From Pelagibacteraceae bacterium (GTDB lineage Bacteria; Pseudomonadota; Alphaproteobacteria; Pelagibacterales; Pelagibacteraceae), in the NCBI GenBank assembly GCA_008638125.1, contig VTPM01000002.1, forward strand, positions 1 through 60,642: a stretch of 60,642 bases of DNA, in the 5' to 3' direction. Each line of letters opens with the position of its first letter. Within the stretch, counting starts at the first letter, position 1. The position numbers were made by a program, and so were the translations under genes. The notes beneath the pieces were generated by a model, which had not been told where the DNA came from, made no database searches, and saw only the letters and a list, made by a program, of their open reading frames with translations. Shown here piece by piece: positions 35,236-44,906 of the stretch.

Positions 35236-36026
35236 ATAGAGGCAATAAACATTTTATTTTTATTTGCAAAATTAATTAATTTTTTTTTATCTAAACAAAT
35301 ATTTTTTTTACTTCTCAAAACTATTCCTTTTAACCCTGATTTTTTACATTGAACTAATGTGCTTAAACCAATTGTTGGAAGGTCTACTCTTAAATCTTGT
35401 TTTTTCTTAGGAAATTTTATCAAAAGACCCTTTAGTATTTTGTTTTTTGGCTTAATTTTTTTTAGCATTGATTGAGTTCCATCTTTTGACTCTATAGCTA
35501 AAACTTTATTTTCTCTAATTACTGCACCTTGACTAAAATTATAACTGTTTAATCTATTTAACGTTGAAATTCCTTTTTTAATATCTTTTTTATCATCAAT
35601 ATTTAATTTTATTTTTGTATAAATTTTTTTTGATAAACTTAGTTCTGGGGTGAATGTTAATGAATTTATTGTTTGAATTTTTTCTTTTTTGAAAATATCG
35701 ATTATAACTTTTAAAATTGCAGCATCCCCAATTTTCGAAGCTCTAATAATTTTTGGTATATAGTAAACACCTTTTAGATCTAATTTTAGAGTTTTAAAGT
35801 TTGGTTTCTTGACCTTTCCAGCAAATAAAACTTTTTTACATTTATTTGAGTGTAAAATATTTATTATTTTTCCTATTTGACCAACTGAAATAGATTGAGA
35901 ATATTTATCTTTTTTAAAAATTTTTTTTCTTGTTAAATCAATTATTAAATATCTTTTTCTTAATTTTTTTATTTTTTTTAGTATTTCTTTTGGGAAATTT
36001 GTCTCGCCAAATATTAACCCAATCAT
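35232..36026 (-). CDS. lpxI: UDP-2,3-diacylglucosamine pyrophosphatase LpxI
   Basis: A 264-residue protein of the DUF1009/LpxI family, which replaces LpxH in many alphaproteobacteria and makes lipid X. It starts IGLIFGETNFPKEIL and has VLFAGKVKKPNF, GDAAILKVI, the segment SQGAVIRENKVLAIES, and near the C-terminus DLRVDLPTIGLSTLVQCKKSGLKGIVL. It lies between lpxA and lpxB, the usual site. The metal-binding Asp of DLPTIG is present. Confidence 0.9.
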   Translation of the reverse strand: MIGLIFGETNFPKEILKKIKKLRKRYLIIDLTRKKIFKKDKYSQSISVGQIGKIINILHSNKCKKVLFAGKVKKPNFKTLKLDLKGVYYIPKIIRASKIGDAAILKVIIDIFKKEKIQTINSLTFTPELSLSKKIYTKIKLNIDDKKDIKKGISTLNRLNSYNFSQGAVIRENKVLAIESKDGTQSMLKKIKPKNKILKGLLIKFPKKKQDLRVDLPTIGLSTLVQCKKSGLKGIVLRSKKNICLDKKKLINFANKNKMFIASI

Positions 36027-36027
36027 A

Positions 36028-36816
36028 TTATTCTTTGTTGTCTAATGGTGTGCAAATGGGTCTTTTTTTATCTTTAGATATAAACTCTATTACCTCTTTT
36101 ACTAATTCATTTTCTTGAAATTCATTCCCTATTTTGCTTAAATTTTCATGAAGATTTGTTGAGGAAAAAATAGCTTTATAAGCTTTATCTACTTCCATAA
36201 TTTTTTTATTTTCATAGTTTTTTCTTCTCAAACCAATCAAATTTAATCCTTGAAAATAATTTCTGTTTCCAATTGATAAGCTAAAAGGAGCAACATCTTT
36301 TAATACTCCTGTCATTCCGCCGATCATTGCTAATCTTCCAATTCTTGTAAATTGCTGTACAGCTGAATTTCCACCAATAACAACATTATCCTCAATTGTA
36401 ACATGCCCACCTAGTGGAACGTTGTTAGCAATAATAACATTGTTTCCAACATTGCAATCATGGGCAACATGAGAGCTGATCATAAATAAACAATTATTTC
36501 CTATTATTGTCTTACCTCCACCACCAATGGTGCCAGGATTTATCGTTACATATTCCCTGATAATATTTTTTTCACCTATTACTAAACTATTTGGTTCATT
36601 GTTGTATTTTAAATCTTGAGGAGATGTTCCTATACTTGCAAATGGAAAAATTTTGGTTTCTTTCCCTATTGTTGTATTTCCCTCTACGTGCACATTAGAA
36701 ATTAATTCAATATCATCATGTAATTCAACATAATCTCCTACATAACAAAATGGACCTATTTTAACATTTTTTCCTATTTTTGCTTTTTTTGAAATAACAC
36801 TTGAGCTGTGAATCAT
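36028..36816 (-). CDS. lpxA: UDP-N-acetylglucosamine acyltransferase
   Basis: A 262-residue left-handed beta-helix trimer enzyme for the first step of lipid A synthesis, moving a 3-hydroxyacyl chain from ACP to UDP-GlcNAc. Hexapeptide repeats cover residues 1 to about 185 (IHSSSVISKKAKIGKNVKIGPF onward). The catalytic His lies in MISSHVAHDCNVGNNV. GMTGVLKDVAPFSLSIGNR leads into the C-terminal helices. The start overlaps fabZ by 4 bp. Confidence 0.95.
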   Translation of the reverse strand: MIHSSSVISKKAKIGKNVKIGPFCYVGDYVELHDDIELISNVHVEGNTTIGKETKIFPFASIGTSPQDLKYNNEPNSLVIGEKNIIREYVTINPGTIGGGGKTIIGNNCLFMISSHVAHDCNVGNNVIIANNVPLGGHVTIEDNVVIGGNSAVQQFTRIGRLAMIGGMTGVLKDVAPFSLSIGNRNYFQGLNLIGLRRKNYENKKIMEVDKAYKAIFSSTNLHENLSKIGNEFQENELVKEVIEFISKDKKRPICTPLDNKE

Positions 36817-37262
36817 TTTCTATCAACTATAGTTGCCGACCATTCAGCATCAGCCATTCTTTTTCCGTCAACTTTTGCGGTACCTTTGTACTTCCAAACT
36901 CTGCCATGTGATCTGATTGCCTCTATTTCTAAGTGTAATTCACAATCAGGTATAACTGGATTTCTAAATCTCGCTTTATCAACGCCCATTAAGAAAACTA
37001 ATTTATTTTCATATTCTTTAGGATCAATACCGTAAGCAGTTAGAGCTGCAGCTGCCTGACCAAAAGCTTCTACTATTAGAACTCCTGGCATTACAGGTTG
37101 TCCAGGAAAATGTCCTTGCACATAAAAACCATCTTTTTTTACATTCATTATTGCTGTTGCAGATTTTAAATGTACAATCTTTGTGAGCTTATCTATCAAA
37201 AGCATCGGTGCTCTATGTGGCAATAAACTTTCAATTTTTTTTCTATCAATACTATCTGTCAT
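36813..37262 (-). CDS. fabZ: 3-hydroxyacyl-ACP dehydratase FabZ
   Basis: A 149-residue hotdog-fold enzyme of fatty acid elongation. LLPHRAPMLLIDKLT is at 13-27. The catalytic His and Glu are in GHFPGQPVMPGVLIVEAFGQAAAAL (about 52-76). It competes with LpxA and LpxD for 3-hydroxyacyl-ACP and lies between their genes, overlapping each by 4 bp. Confidence 0.96.
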   Translation of the reverse strand: MTDSIDRKKIESLLPHRAPMLLIDKLTKIVHLKSATAIMNVKKDGFYVQGHFPGQPVMPGVLIVEAFGQAAAALTAYGIDPKEYENKLVFLMGVDKARFRNPVIPDCELHLEIEAIRSHGRVWKYKGTAKVDGKRMADAEWSATIVDRK

Positions 37263-38227
37263 TTTTTTGAAGTTTTTAAAAATTCTTTCAGTGGTACCGC
37301 AGGATAGCCCATTACTATACTATTGTCAGGTACATTTTTTACAACACCACTACCACCACCTATTTTAACATTATTACCTATTTTTAAATGGCCTGAAATT
37401 CCTGCCTGACCGCCAATAGAAACATTATTTCCAATAATTGTGCTTCCTGCAAAACCTACTTGACCGGCAATCATGCAATTGTTTCCAATCTTAACATTGT
37501 GGGCTATATGAACCTGATTATCTAAATATGTATTTTGTCCAATTACAGTATCGTCTATTGAACCTCGATCGATTGTACAATTAGAGGCTATTTCTACATT
37601 ATCTCCTATAACAACTTTTCCTATATGGGGAAATTTTAAATTTATTTTATTAGTTGGAATAAAACCAAAACCCTTAAGTCCAATTTTACAACCATCTTGA
37701 ATAACTACTGACTTGCCAATAATAGAATTTTTTAATTTTATAAAAGACCCTAATACACAATTTTCTGAAATTCTAACGTTCTGTTCAATAATAGTGTTTG
37801 AACCAATAATACTGCCTGAACCTATTTTACAATTGCTACCAACCAAAACATTTCGACCAAACTTAACATTGGTAAATTTTGTTTCATCAGCTAATTCTAA
37901 TGTATTATCTGGATAATCAATATCTGCCTTTGAATAAAATTTTTTTGTAGCGCGACATAATTCATATAAAACATTGTTAACCACTATAGGAATTGTACTT
38001 TGCGGTAGATCTTTTTTAAGTTTTTCAGTTGTTAAACAAGCTAAAGCTTTTGTTTTAATTGCAAAATCTCTATAAATAATTGAGTCGTAAAAACTTAAGT
38101 CTTTTTCTGAGGCTTTATCTAATGGTTTAACATCAAATATTTTTTGATTTTTTTTAATCTTACTGTTTTCAAAAATTTGATCAAGAAAGTATGGGCCTTC
38201 ATTTTTAAAGAAGATGTTTTCTTCCAT
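37259..38227 (-). CDS. lpxD: UDP-3-O-acylglucosamine N-acyltransferase
   Basis: A 322-residue enzyme for the third acylation-stage step of lipid A. An N-terminal uridine-binding domain (1 to about 100) is followed by a hexapeptide-repeat helix (about 105-295) with GLKGFGFIPTN, IDRGSIDDTVIG and the catalytic His in NQVHIAHNVKIG. A short C-terminal tail follows. It overlaps fabZ by 4 bp and lies 5 bp after the skp-like gene. Confidence 0.95.
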   Translation of the reverse strand: MEENIFFKNEGPYFLDQIFENSKIKKNQKIFDVKPLDKASEKDLSFYDSIIYRDFAIKTKALACLTTEKLKKDLPQSTIPIVVNNVLYELCRATKKFYSKADIDYPDNTLELADETKFTNVKFGRNVLVGSNCKIGSGSIIGSNTIIEQNVRISENCVLGSFIKLKNSIIGKSVVIQDGCKIGLKGFGFIPTNKINLKFPHIGKVVIGDNVEIASNCTIDRGSIDDTVIGQNTYLDNQVHIAHNVKIGNNCMIAGQVGFAGSTIIGNNVSIGGQAGISGHLKIGNNVKIGGGSGVVKNVPDNSIVMGYPAVPLKEFLKTSKK

Positions 38228-38232
38228 TATAT

Positions 38233-38760
38233 TTAGTCAACTTTTATAGATGTAACTTCTTTATTTAATATATCAATTATTTTATCAGTGATCTCTAGTG
38301 TTGTATCACCTAAAATTATACTTTGTTTGTCTAAAACTATTCTAATTTTGTTCTCTTCCATATATTTTTTTATGATTGGATTAACAGACTTTAATAGGGT
38401 TTGCCGTGCATTATTTCGAGAAGCGGCAATTGAGTTGAGAGATTCTTGTTGTGATTTTTGAATTAATGATACTTTAGATCTTAAATCATTTATTTTTTTT
38501 TGATAATCTTCATTAGATAAAACCTTCTTTTGAGAAATAAGATCACTTTCTTCCTTTCTAATTTTTTCTTCTTCTAATTTGAATTTTTTTGACTCGGATT
38601 CAAATTTATCTTTTAATTTTTTTTGAGCCTCTGAACCAGCTTTGCTTTCATTTAATACTCTTGTGAAATCTATAAAATATGTATTATCAGCAAATGCAAC
38701 ATTTGAACAAAAAATCAAACTTAAAAAAATTATAACTATTTTTTTGAATATAAATCTCAT
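38233..38760 (-). CDS. skp: Skp/OmpH-type periplasmic chaperone
   Basis: A 175-residue protein. Residues 1-24 form a signal peptide (IFKKIVIIFLSLIFCSNVAFA). The mature part opens YFIDFTRVLNESKAG, then has a long charged coiled coil (about 45-115) and a closing beta/helix region. Skp holds unfolded outer-membrane proteins for BamA. Position directly after bamA (3 bp) and before lpxD is conserved. Confidence 0.9.
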   Translation of the reverse strand: MRFIFKKIVIIFLSLIFCSNVAFADNTYFIDFTRVLNESKAGSEAQKKLKDKFESESKKFKLEEEKIRKEESDLISQKKVLSNEDYQKKINDLRSKVSLIQKSQQESLNSIAASRNNARQTLLKSVNPIIKKYMEENKIRIVLDKQSIILGDTTLEITDKIIDILNKEVTSIKVD

Positions 38761-38763
38761 AAA

Positions 38764-40992
38764 TTAAAAAGTTGTTCCAAGTCTAAAATTGAAAGACTCT
38801 GTTACATCTGTGCTAGCCTTAGATATATTTTGGGAAAAAATAAAACTCATTGGTCCAACTGGTGATAACCAATTTGTTGTTATGCCCGCACTAGACCTTA
38901 GTTTGCTTGAGTCGTCTATTGTTTTGTCGTAATCTACACCCCATACATTTCCTAAGTCTAAAAATAAGCCAACGTCCGTTTTAGTGCTTTCAGGCAACAA
39001 ATTTGGTAAATTTAGTTCAAAATTTGTAGCTAATGCATAATTACCTCCTACATAATCAAGTCCATCTTTAGGGCCAACTTTCCCAGACTCAAAACCTCTA
39101 AGTCGATTTGTGGAAAGAAATGTTCTTTTGCTTAATCTAACATCTTCATTGCTTAAACCATTAATAGCTGATGTGTAAAATTTAAAAGATCCAATAAAAT
39201 CTTGACCAAATGAATTGTATAAACTTAGCTGGTAAGTATTTCTAATGGCTGAAGCATCAGCAATAATAGGCAAGGATTGGCTGAATGAAGATAAATACCC
39301 CTCAGTTGGTTTATACACCCTATCTCTATTGTCATAGCTAATTCCATAATTAAAACTAAAATCTGTAAATGTTCCTTTTTGTTTTTTTAAAGAATTTGAA
39401 GCTGTGCTATCAACTTTTAGGTCATCATAAGAAAGTGATAAACTTGGTGACAAAAAAACGTCTTTATATTGTTCAAAACTAGTTCCAATTCCGGTACTAA
39501 TAATATTATTTTCAAATCCTGAATCTGGTTTGTCATTTTTCGTATTTTCAATAAAATAATTTATAGAATTACCGGAAAAATTATAATTGGGGTTATTAAC
39601 ATTAATACCTCCTGTAAATGTTTCTGCGGAAACATCTAAACTAGTGTTTATATTAATTCCTTTACCTAACCAATTATTTTCAGAAATATTAAATGCAAAT
39701 GAACCTCCATTTGTTCCAATTCCAGCTCCTGCTGAAATTTCTCCTGTAGGTTTTTCCTCTACAATAATATCAATTATTTTTTGATCTTTAGAAGAACCAT
39801 CAGAAACTTTTGTTCTAACATCACCAAAAATATTTCTACTTTTTAATTTTGCCACTGATTTTTCTAATTTTAAATTGTTCGCAGGGTCGCCTTCATCAAT
39901 TAGCATTTCAGATCTTATTACTGACTCATCCGTAACAGTATTTCCTAATATATTTATTCTTTCGACTAATTCTTTTTTTCCCTCAAATATATTAATGGCT
40001 ATTTCTATATTTTCATTACTGATGGTTTCATTTACATTATGCTCAACAAATTGAAGATCATTATCAACGATTAATTCATCTAAATCATCTAGCAAATTTT
40101 TAACTTTAAATGGCGAATAATATTTACCTACTATGCTTTGATAATTCTTTTCTAATGACGTAAATAACTCTTTGTTTAAAACATCAGAAAGATTAAGAGA
40201 TATCTTGCTCACTTTATATCTATTACCAGCATTAATTGTATAAGTTAAAGTGGTAAAATTTTGATTACTTACTTCAGCGCTATTAGATAAAATTTGAACA
40301 TCATAATAACCAAGTGATTTATAATAATTCTCAAGCAATCTTTTGTCTAAATTTATAGTATTTGAATTTAAAAAAGTATTTTTGGATAAAAATTTCCAAA
40401 ATTTTGCTTCTTCTGAAACAATGATGTCTCTTAATCTTCTTTCTTTTAATTTTTTATCACCAATAAAATTTATTTTTTTAATATCAGTTTTTTTACCCTT
40501 GTCCAAAACGTATATTAGATTAATTCGATTATTACTAAATTTTTCTATTTTTGCTTCTACTTGAGCAAAATTAAAGCCTATTGATGCGTATATTTTTTTT
40601 AATAAATTTACATCCTCGTTTAAACTACTTTCAATAAAACTACCTGATGATTTTAATGAAAGTCTTTCCAAAACAGATTTTTTTACTGTGTTTGATTTTT
40701 CACCCTCTAGTTCTACAGAATTGATTAATGGATATTCTTTGACATAAATTTTAAACGTATCACCTTCAATTGATATTTGAATATCCTCAAAAAAATTTGT
40801 TGAGTATAATTCTTTTAGAGCATTGTTTATTGAGTCTTGGTCATAAGATTTATTTAATTCTATTCCAGAGTACACTTTGATTGTCTCTGCACTTATTCTT
40901 TCGTTACCTTCTACGATAAAATTTTTAATTATTTCTGCTTTTAAATTAAAAGTAATTAAAATAAAAAATATTAAGAAAATGAACTTGGGCAT
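38764..40992 (-). CDS. bamA: Outer membrane protein assembly factor BamA
   Basis: A 742-residue Omp85 protein. A signal peptide (about 1-19) is followed by POTRA domains in the first half (to about residue 400) and a C-terminal beta-barrel. The barrel loop motif LRGFESGKVGP, needed for function in the family, is near residue 630-640. The C-terminal Phe typical of outer-membrane barrels is present (LGTTF). It inserts barrel proteins into the outer membrane. Its start overlaps the dxr stop by one base; rseP, which usually separates the two, is absent. Confidence 0.95.
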   Translation of the reverse strand: MPKFIFLIFFILITFNLKAEIIKNFIVEGNERISAETIKVYSGIELNKSYDQDSINNALKELYSTNFFEDIQISIEGDTFKIYVKEYPLINSVELEGEKSNTVKKSVLERLSLKSSGSFIESSLNEDVNLLKKIYASIGFNFAQVEAKIEKFSNNRINLIYVLDKGKKTDIKKINFIGDKKLKERRLRDIIVSEEAKFWKFLSKNTFLNSNTINLDKRLLENYYKSLGYYDVQILSNSAEVSNQNFTTLTYTINAGNRYKVSKISLNLSDVLNKELFTSLEKNYQSIVGKYYSPFKVKNLLDDLDELIVDNDLQFVEHNVNETISNENIEIAINIFEGKKELVERINILGNTVTDESVIRSEMLIDEGDPANNLKLEKSVAKLKSRNIFGDVRTKVSDGSSKDQKIIDIIVEEKPTGEISAGAGIGTNGGSFAFNISENNWLGKGININTSLDVSAETFTGGINVNNPNYNFSGNSINYFIENTKNDKPDSGFENNIISTGIGTSFEQYKDVFLSPSLSLSYDDLKVDSTASNSLKKQKGTFTDFSFNYGISYDNRDRVYKPTEGYLSSFSQSLPIIADASAIRNTYQLSLYNSFGQDFIGSFKFYTSAINGLSNEDVRLSKRTFLSTNRLRGFESGKVGPKDGLDYVGGNYALATNFELNLPNLLPESTKTDVGLFLDLGNVWGVDYDKTIDDSSKLRSSAGITTNWLSPVGPMSFIFSQNISKASTDVTESFNFRLGTTF

Positions 40993-42158
40993 TATTGATT
41001 TTCTTTTAAAATTTTGAAAGAAAAAGACCTTGCCAATGCATCTATCTCTTTTATACGACTTAAGGTATTAGATTTCATATTAGAAATTTTAATAAAGTTT
41101 TTATCTTTAATTAATAAATTCAAATATCTTGATATTGCAGTAAAATCAATGTTATTTTTTAAAAATTGATCAACGTATACCTCATTAGCTGCATTAAATA
41201 CTATTAATGAGGACTCTTTTTCATTAATTTTATTTATCATTTCTACTACAGGAAATTTTTTTAAATCTATTTTTTCAAAGTTTAGCTTTGTAGGTTTATT
41301 AAATTCATTGTTATTTTGTTTAAAATTTTTTAAGAAAAAATTATTTGCGTTTAACGCGTTTGATATAGGTATTTTCATATCAGGTTGGTGAAATAAAAAA
41401 ATACTCAATCCATTTTTTAATTTTACAATTGCATGTATAAGTGACTCTGGGTGTATTAAAATTTTATATTGATTAAGTCTTAGTGAAAATAATTTAAAAG
41501 CTTCAGATACCTCTAGAACTTTATTAACCATAGTTGATGAGTCTATTGAAATTTTTTTACCCATTTTCCATTTTGGATGTTTGATTGCATCTGATGGTTT
41601 AATTTTTTTGAATTTATCTTTAGGAAGTTTTAAAAATGGTCCGCCAGAGGCAGTAATATAAACTGTTTCAATTTGATCTGTTTTATAATTTTTGATTATC
41701 TGGCTAATTGAATAATGTTCTGAGTCTATAGATGTCAATTTAACACTATGCTTCTTTGCTTCCCTGCTTAGAAGACTCCAGCCGCAAATAATTGACTCTT
41801 TATTTGCAATTAAAATTTCTTTACTTAACCTAACAAATTCTAATGTAGGTTCAAGTCCAGCTATTCCGGGTATTGCTGAAATTGTATAGTCTATTTTATT
41901 TTTAATTTTTTTTATTGAAGACAAATCATTAAAAATTTTAATTTTTCTATTTTTGATTTTTTTTTTAATCTGCAAATATGTTTTATAATTATTTAAAATA
42001 ACAATCTTAGGATTAAAAACTTTAATTTGATGAATAATTTCTTTTAAATTTTTATTTGCTACAAGTATTTCAATTTTAAATTCTTTATCTTTACTCACAA
42101 CATCAAGTGTTGACTTTCCAATAGATCCCGTTGAACCTAAAATTGCAATTTTTTTCAT
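40992..42158 (-). CDS. dxr: 1-deoxy-D-xylulose 5-phosphate reductoisomerase
   Basis: Makes methylerythritol phosphate in the MEP isoprenoid pathway. With the ATG at 42158 it has 388 residues and begins MKKIAILGSTGSIGKSTLDVV, the NADPH site. An upstream ATG at 42197 would add 13 residues that overlap cdsA and do not match the family. Other motifs: AIPGIAGLEPTLEF, LIANKESIICGW, DSEHYSISQ, TASGGPF, HPKWKMGKKISIDSSTMVNK and IHPESLIHA. It overlaps bamA by one base. Confidence 0.95.
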   Translation of the reverse strand: MKKIAILGSTGSIGKSTLDVVSKDKEFKIEILVANKNLKEIIHQIKVFNPKIVILNNYKTYLQIKKKIKNRKIKIFNDLSSIKKIKNKIDYTISAIPGIAGLEPTLEFVRLSKEILIANKESIICGWSLLSREAKKHSVKLTSIDSEHYSISQIIKNYKTDQIETVYITASGGPFLKLPKDKFKKIKPSDAIKHPKWKMGKKISIDSSTMVNKVLEVSEAFKLFSLRLNQYKILIHPESLIHAIVKLKNGLSIFLFHQPDMKIPISNALNANNFFLKNFKQNNNEFNKPTKLNFEKIDLKKFPVVEMINKINEKESSLIVFNAANEVYVDQFLKNNIDFTAISRYLNLLIKDKNFIKISNMKSNTLSRIKEIDALARSFSFKILKENQ

Positions 42159-42162
42159 TTTA

Positions 42163-42816
42163 TTAATTAAAAACAATATTTGTGAAAATGTAACCAAAAA
42201 TTAATACAAAAATTAATCCATCAATTCGATCTAGGACACCGCCATGACCGGGTAGGAAATTGCTAATATCTTTGATGTTAAGAGCTCTTTTGTAGTAAGA
42301 AACTAATAGATCACCGCACTGACAAATTAATGACATAAACAAAGTAAGTGATAAAAATTTTATACTCATAAAATCTATCAAATTTAAATTTATTAATGTG
42401 TCTTGATAAGAATTTAGAATAGGTAGCGATATAACAGAAAAGACAAATGAGCCGAATGCTCCGGAGTAAGTTTTATTAGGACTTATTTTGGTTAATTTTT
42501 TTCCCTTAAATGTTTTTCCAAAAACATATCCTCCAATATCAGAGAAAAATGTTGTTAAAAAACACCAAACTAAAATAAGAACTGAATTATCATTTTCATT
42601 TCTTAGGAAGTATGCAGAATAAAATGCAGCGAGAACTATAAAGCTACTAACAAGATTAAATATAATATTTTTTGAATTTACAAAAATTTCATAGATACAT
42701 AACGCTAAAAAAAGAAATAAAAATAAAATTAAAATTTCACCAGAAAGATAAAAACAAACAATTAATAGTGGCAATAGAATTATTGATGTAGCAAATCTTT
42801 TTAGAAGTTCGGTCAT
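42163..42816 (-). CDS. cdsA: Phosphatidate cytidylyltransferase
   Basis: A 217-residue membrane enzyme that makes CDP-diacylglycerol from phosphatidate and CTP. About six hydrophobic segments. The signature is near the C-terminus: S-YYKR-ALNIKDISNFLPGHGGVLDRIDG (about 172-200). An upstream metal-binding loop, FFSDIGGYVFGKTFKGKKL-SPNKTYSG, is also typical. It is somewhat short for the family. It overlaps uppS by one base and feeds the same lipid pathway as pgpA. Confidence 0.93.
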   Translation of the reverse strand: MTELLKRFATSIILLPLLIVCFYLSGEILILFLFLFLALCIYEIFVNSKNIIFNLVSSFIVLAAFYSAYFLRNENDNSVLILVWCFLTTFFSDIGGYVFGKTFKGKKLTKISPNKTYSGAFGSFVFSVISLPILNSYQDTLINLNLIDFMSIKFLSLTLFMSLICQCGDLLVSYYKRALNIKDISNFLPGHGGVLDRIDGLIFVLIFGYIFTNIVFN

Positions 42817-43484
42817 TAAACTCCACCAAAATTTCGTTTTATAGTTTGAAATTTCTTAATTATATTTATTAAATCTTTATTATTAAAATCAGGCCATAGT
42901 TTTTTTAAAAAAAAGATTTCTGTATATGCTAATTGCCATAATAAAAAATTACTTAATCTATTATAACCTCCTGTTCTAATTAAAATATCTGGAAAAGGAG
43001 ATTTTAAGTTTAGATTATTTTCAAAATTTTTTTGATTTATTTTTCTCAATTTAATCTTTCTAAAAGTATCGATCATCTCATTTTTTGATCCATAATTAAT
43101 TGCTAAATTAACTACAATTTTATTATTATTTTTGGTTCTATTTTCAGTTTTTAAAAATATTTGTCTTATATCATTTGGTAAATTTTTGATTCTGCCAATA
43201 ATATTAATTCTGATACCTTGCTGAGAAAGGTTTGTAATTTCTTTTTCAAAATAAGATTTTACTAAAAAAAAAAGATAATTTATTTCTGTTTTTGGTCTTT
43301 TCCAATTCTCTGATGAAAAAACATAGAAAGTTAATATTGGAATTTTATATTCAATAGAAGCTTGAACAATTTTTTTTACTGTTTCAACACCTTTTAAATG
43401 ACCATAATTTCGATTTTTTTTTTTCCTTAAACCCCATCTTCCATTGCCATCCATGATAAAAGCAATGTGATTTAAAGTGTTCAT
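42816..43484 (-). CDS. uppS: Undecaprenyl diphosphate synthase
   Basis: A 222-residue cis-prenyltransferase making the C55 carrier for peptidoglycan and LPS. IAFIMDGNGRWGLRKKKNRNYGHLKG at the N-terminus holds the catalytic Asp. YVFSSENWKRP, NLAINYGSKNEM and the C-terminal PDILIRTGGYNRLSNFLLWQLAYTEIFF follow. It overlaps frr by 4 bp. Together with ispDF and dxr it shows an intact MEP-to-undecaprenyl route in the window. Confidence 0.95.
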   Translation of the reverse strand: MNTLNHIAFIMDGNGRWGLRKKKNRNYGHLKGVETVKKIVQASIEYKIPILTFYVFSSENWKRPKTEINYLFFLVKSYFEKEITNLSQQGIRINIIGRIKNLPNDIRQIFLKTENRTKNNNKIVVNLAINYGSKNEMIDTFRKIKLRKINQKNFENNLNLKSPFPDILIRTGGYNRLSNFLLWQLAYTEIFFLKKLWPDFNNKDLINIIKKFQTIKRNFGGV

Positions 43485-44041
43485 ACTTGAAGGATTTCTT
43501 TTTCTTTTTCTATTAAAATTTTGTCTATATTAGAGATGTGATCGTCTGTTATTTTTTGAATATTTTTTTCAAATAATTTATTTTCATCTTCACTAATTTT
43601 TTTATCTTTAACTAATCTTTTCAACTCATCATTTGCTTCTCGTCTTATATTTCTGACAGATACTTTATTTTTTTCACCAATATTTTTTAATACTTTAATT
43701 AAATCTTTTCTTCTCTCCTCAGTTAAATCAGGTATTCTTATTCTTAAAGTTGTGCCGTCTATTTGTGGGTTAACTCCTAGGTCAGATTTTTGAATAGCTG
43801 AATCTACAGCTTTTACATTTGATTGATCCCAAACTTGAATTGTTATTAATCTTGCTTCTGGAACGTTAATACTAGCTAACTGATTAATTGGCATTAATTG
43901 ACCGTAAACATCAACTTTAATCATGTCTAGCATTGATGAGTTTGCCCTACCTGTTCTTAGAGAGGATATATCTTTTTTAAAAGATTGAATGGTCTTGTCC
44001 ATCTTAGCTGCATAATTTTTTTCATTAAAATTTGCATTCAT
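43481..44041 (-). CDS. frr: Ribosome recycling factor
   Basis: A 186-residue translation factor that splits post-termination ribosomes with EF-G. KMDKTIQSFKKDISSLRTGRAN near the start, and VYGQLMPINQLASINVPEARLITIQVWD and IRIPDLTEERRKDLIK in the middle, are diagnostic. It sits 8 bp after tsf; the pyrH gene that usually separates the two is missing. Confidence 0.96.
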   Translation of the reverse strand: MNANFNEKNYAAKMDKTIQSFKKDISSLRTGRANSSMLDMIKVDVYGQLMPINQLASINVPEARLITIQVWDQSNVKAVDSAIQKSDLGVNPQIDGTTLRIRIPDLTEERRKDLIKVLKNIGEKNKVSVRNIRREANDELKRLVKDKKISEDENKLFEKNIQKITDDHISNIDKILIEKEKEILQV

Positions 44042-44049
44042 TTGCTAAA

Positions 44050-44892
44050 CTAAACTCCTTCACCAACTTTATATCTAATATAATCAACTATTTGAATATT
44101 ATTTTCTTTTAGAATATCTGATACTTTTTTCTTTGGATCCATAATCCAGACTTGGTTTATCAATGTATTATCAGAAATAAATTTGTTAATTTTTCCTTTT
44201 GCAATTTTTTCAACCATATCGGCTGGTTTTCCGCTATTTAATAATTCTGCTTTTATAATTTCCATCTCTTTTTCTATAATTGCTTTATCTAATTTTTTCT
44301 CTTCAAGAGCTAAAGGAGACATAGCTGAAATATGCATTGCAACTTTTTTTCCTGTATCATTTTCATCTTTTTTTGAGGTCTTAATCAAAGCTATAATTTT
44401 TCCAATATTTTCTTCTACTGCACCATGAATATAAAATGAATTGTCACCGTTCTTATTGTCAAAAAAAACTGCTCTTCTAATTGTAATCTTTTCACCAATC
44501 TTAGCTATCAAATCAGTTAAATTTGTCTCAACAGCTAAATTGTTTTTCATTAGTGTTTTATTGATTTTTTCTAAATCTGCTTTTACTTTAAAATTAATAT
44601 CTGAAACTTCTTTGCAAAATGAAATAAAATCTTTATTTTTTGCTACAAAATCTGTTTCACTATTTATTTCAATTATTGATACTTCGCCATTTTTTTCTTC
44701 CAAGAGGCATAGACCTTCTGCAGCAGTTCTATTCATTTTATTGGAAGCTTTCGCAATTCCTTTTTTTCTTAAAAGCTCGATAGACTTTTCAATATCACCA
44801 CCTGTTTCATCAATTGCAGCTTTACAATCTTTGAAACCTACTCCAGTAATTTCTCTTAGTTTTTTTACACTTTCAATTAAATCTTTTGACAT
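44050..44892 (-). CDS. tsf: Elongation factor Ts
   Basis: A 280-residue nucleotide exchange factor for EF-Tu. It begins with a UBA-like domain (VKKLREITGVGFKDCKAAIDETGGDIEKSIELLRKKG). The core contains AAEGLCLLEEKNGEVSIIEINSETDFVAKN with the TDFVA motif that contacts EF-Tu. It follows rpsB by 14 bp. Length is normal. Confidence 0.96.
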   Translation of the reverse strand: MSKDLIESVKKLREITGVGFKDCKAAIDETGGDIEKSIELLRKKGIAKASNKMNRTAAEGLCLLEEKNGEVSIIEINSETDFVAKNKDFISFCKEVSDINFKVKADLEKINKTLMKNNLAVETNLTDLIAKIGEKITIRRAVFFDNKNGDNSFYIHGAVEENIGKIIALIKTSKKDENDTGKKVAMHISAMSPLALEEKKLDKAIIEKEMEIIKAELLNSGKPADMVEKIAKGKINKFISDNTLINQVWIMDPKKKVSDILKENNIQIVDYIRYKVGEGV

Positions 44893-44906
44893 GATAACTT
44901 TGATTT

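Noticed and set aside
42159-42197. Upstream start of dxr
   Set aside because: The extra 13 residues overlap cdsA, and the family start MKKIAILGSTGSIG fits the internal ATG.
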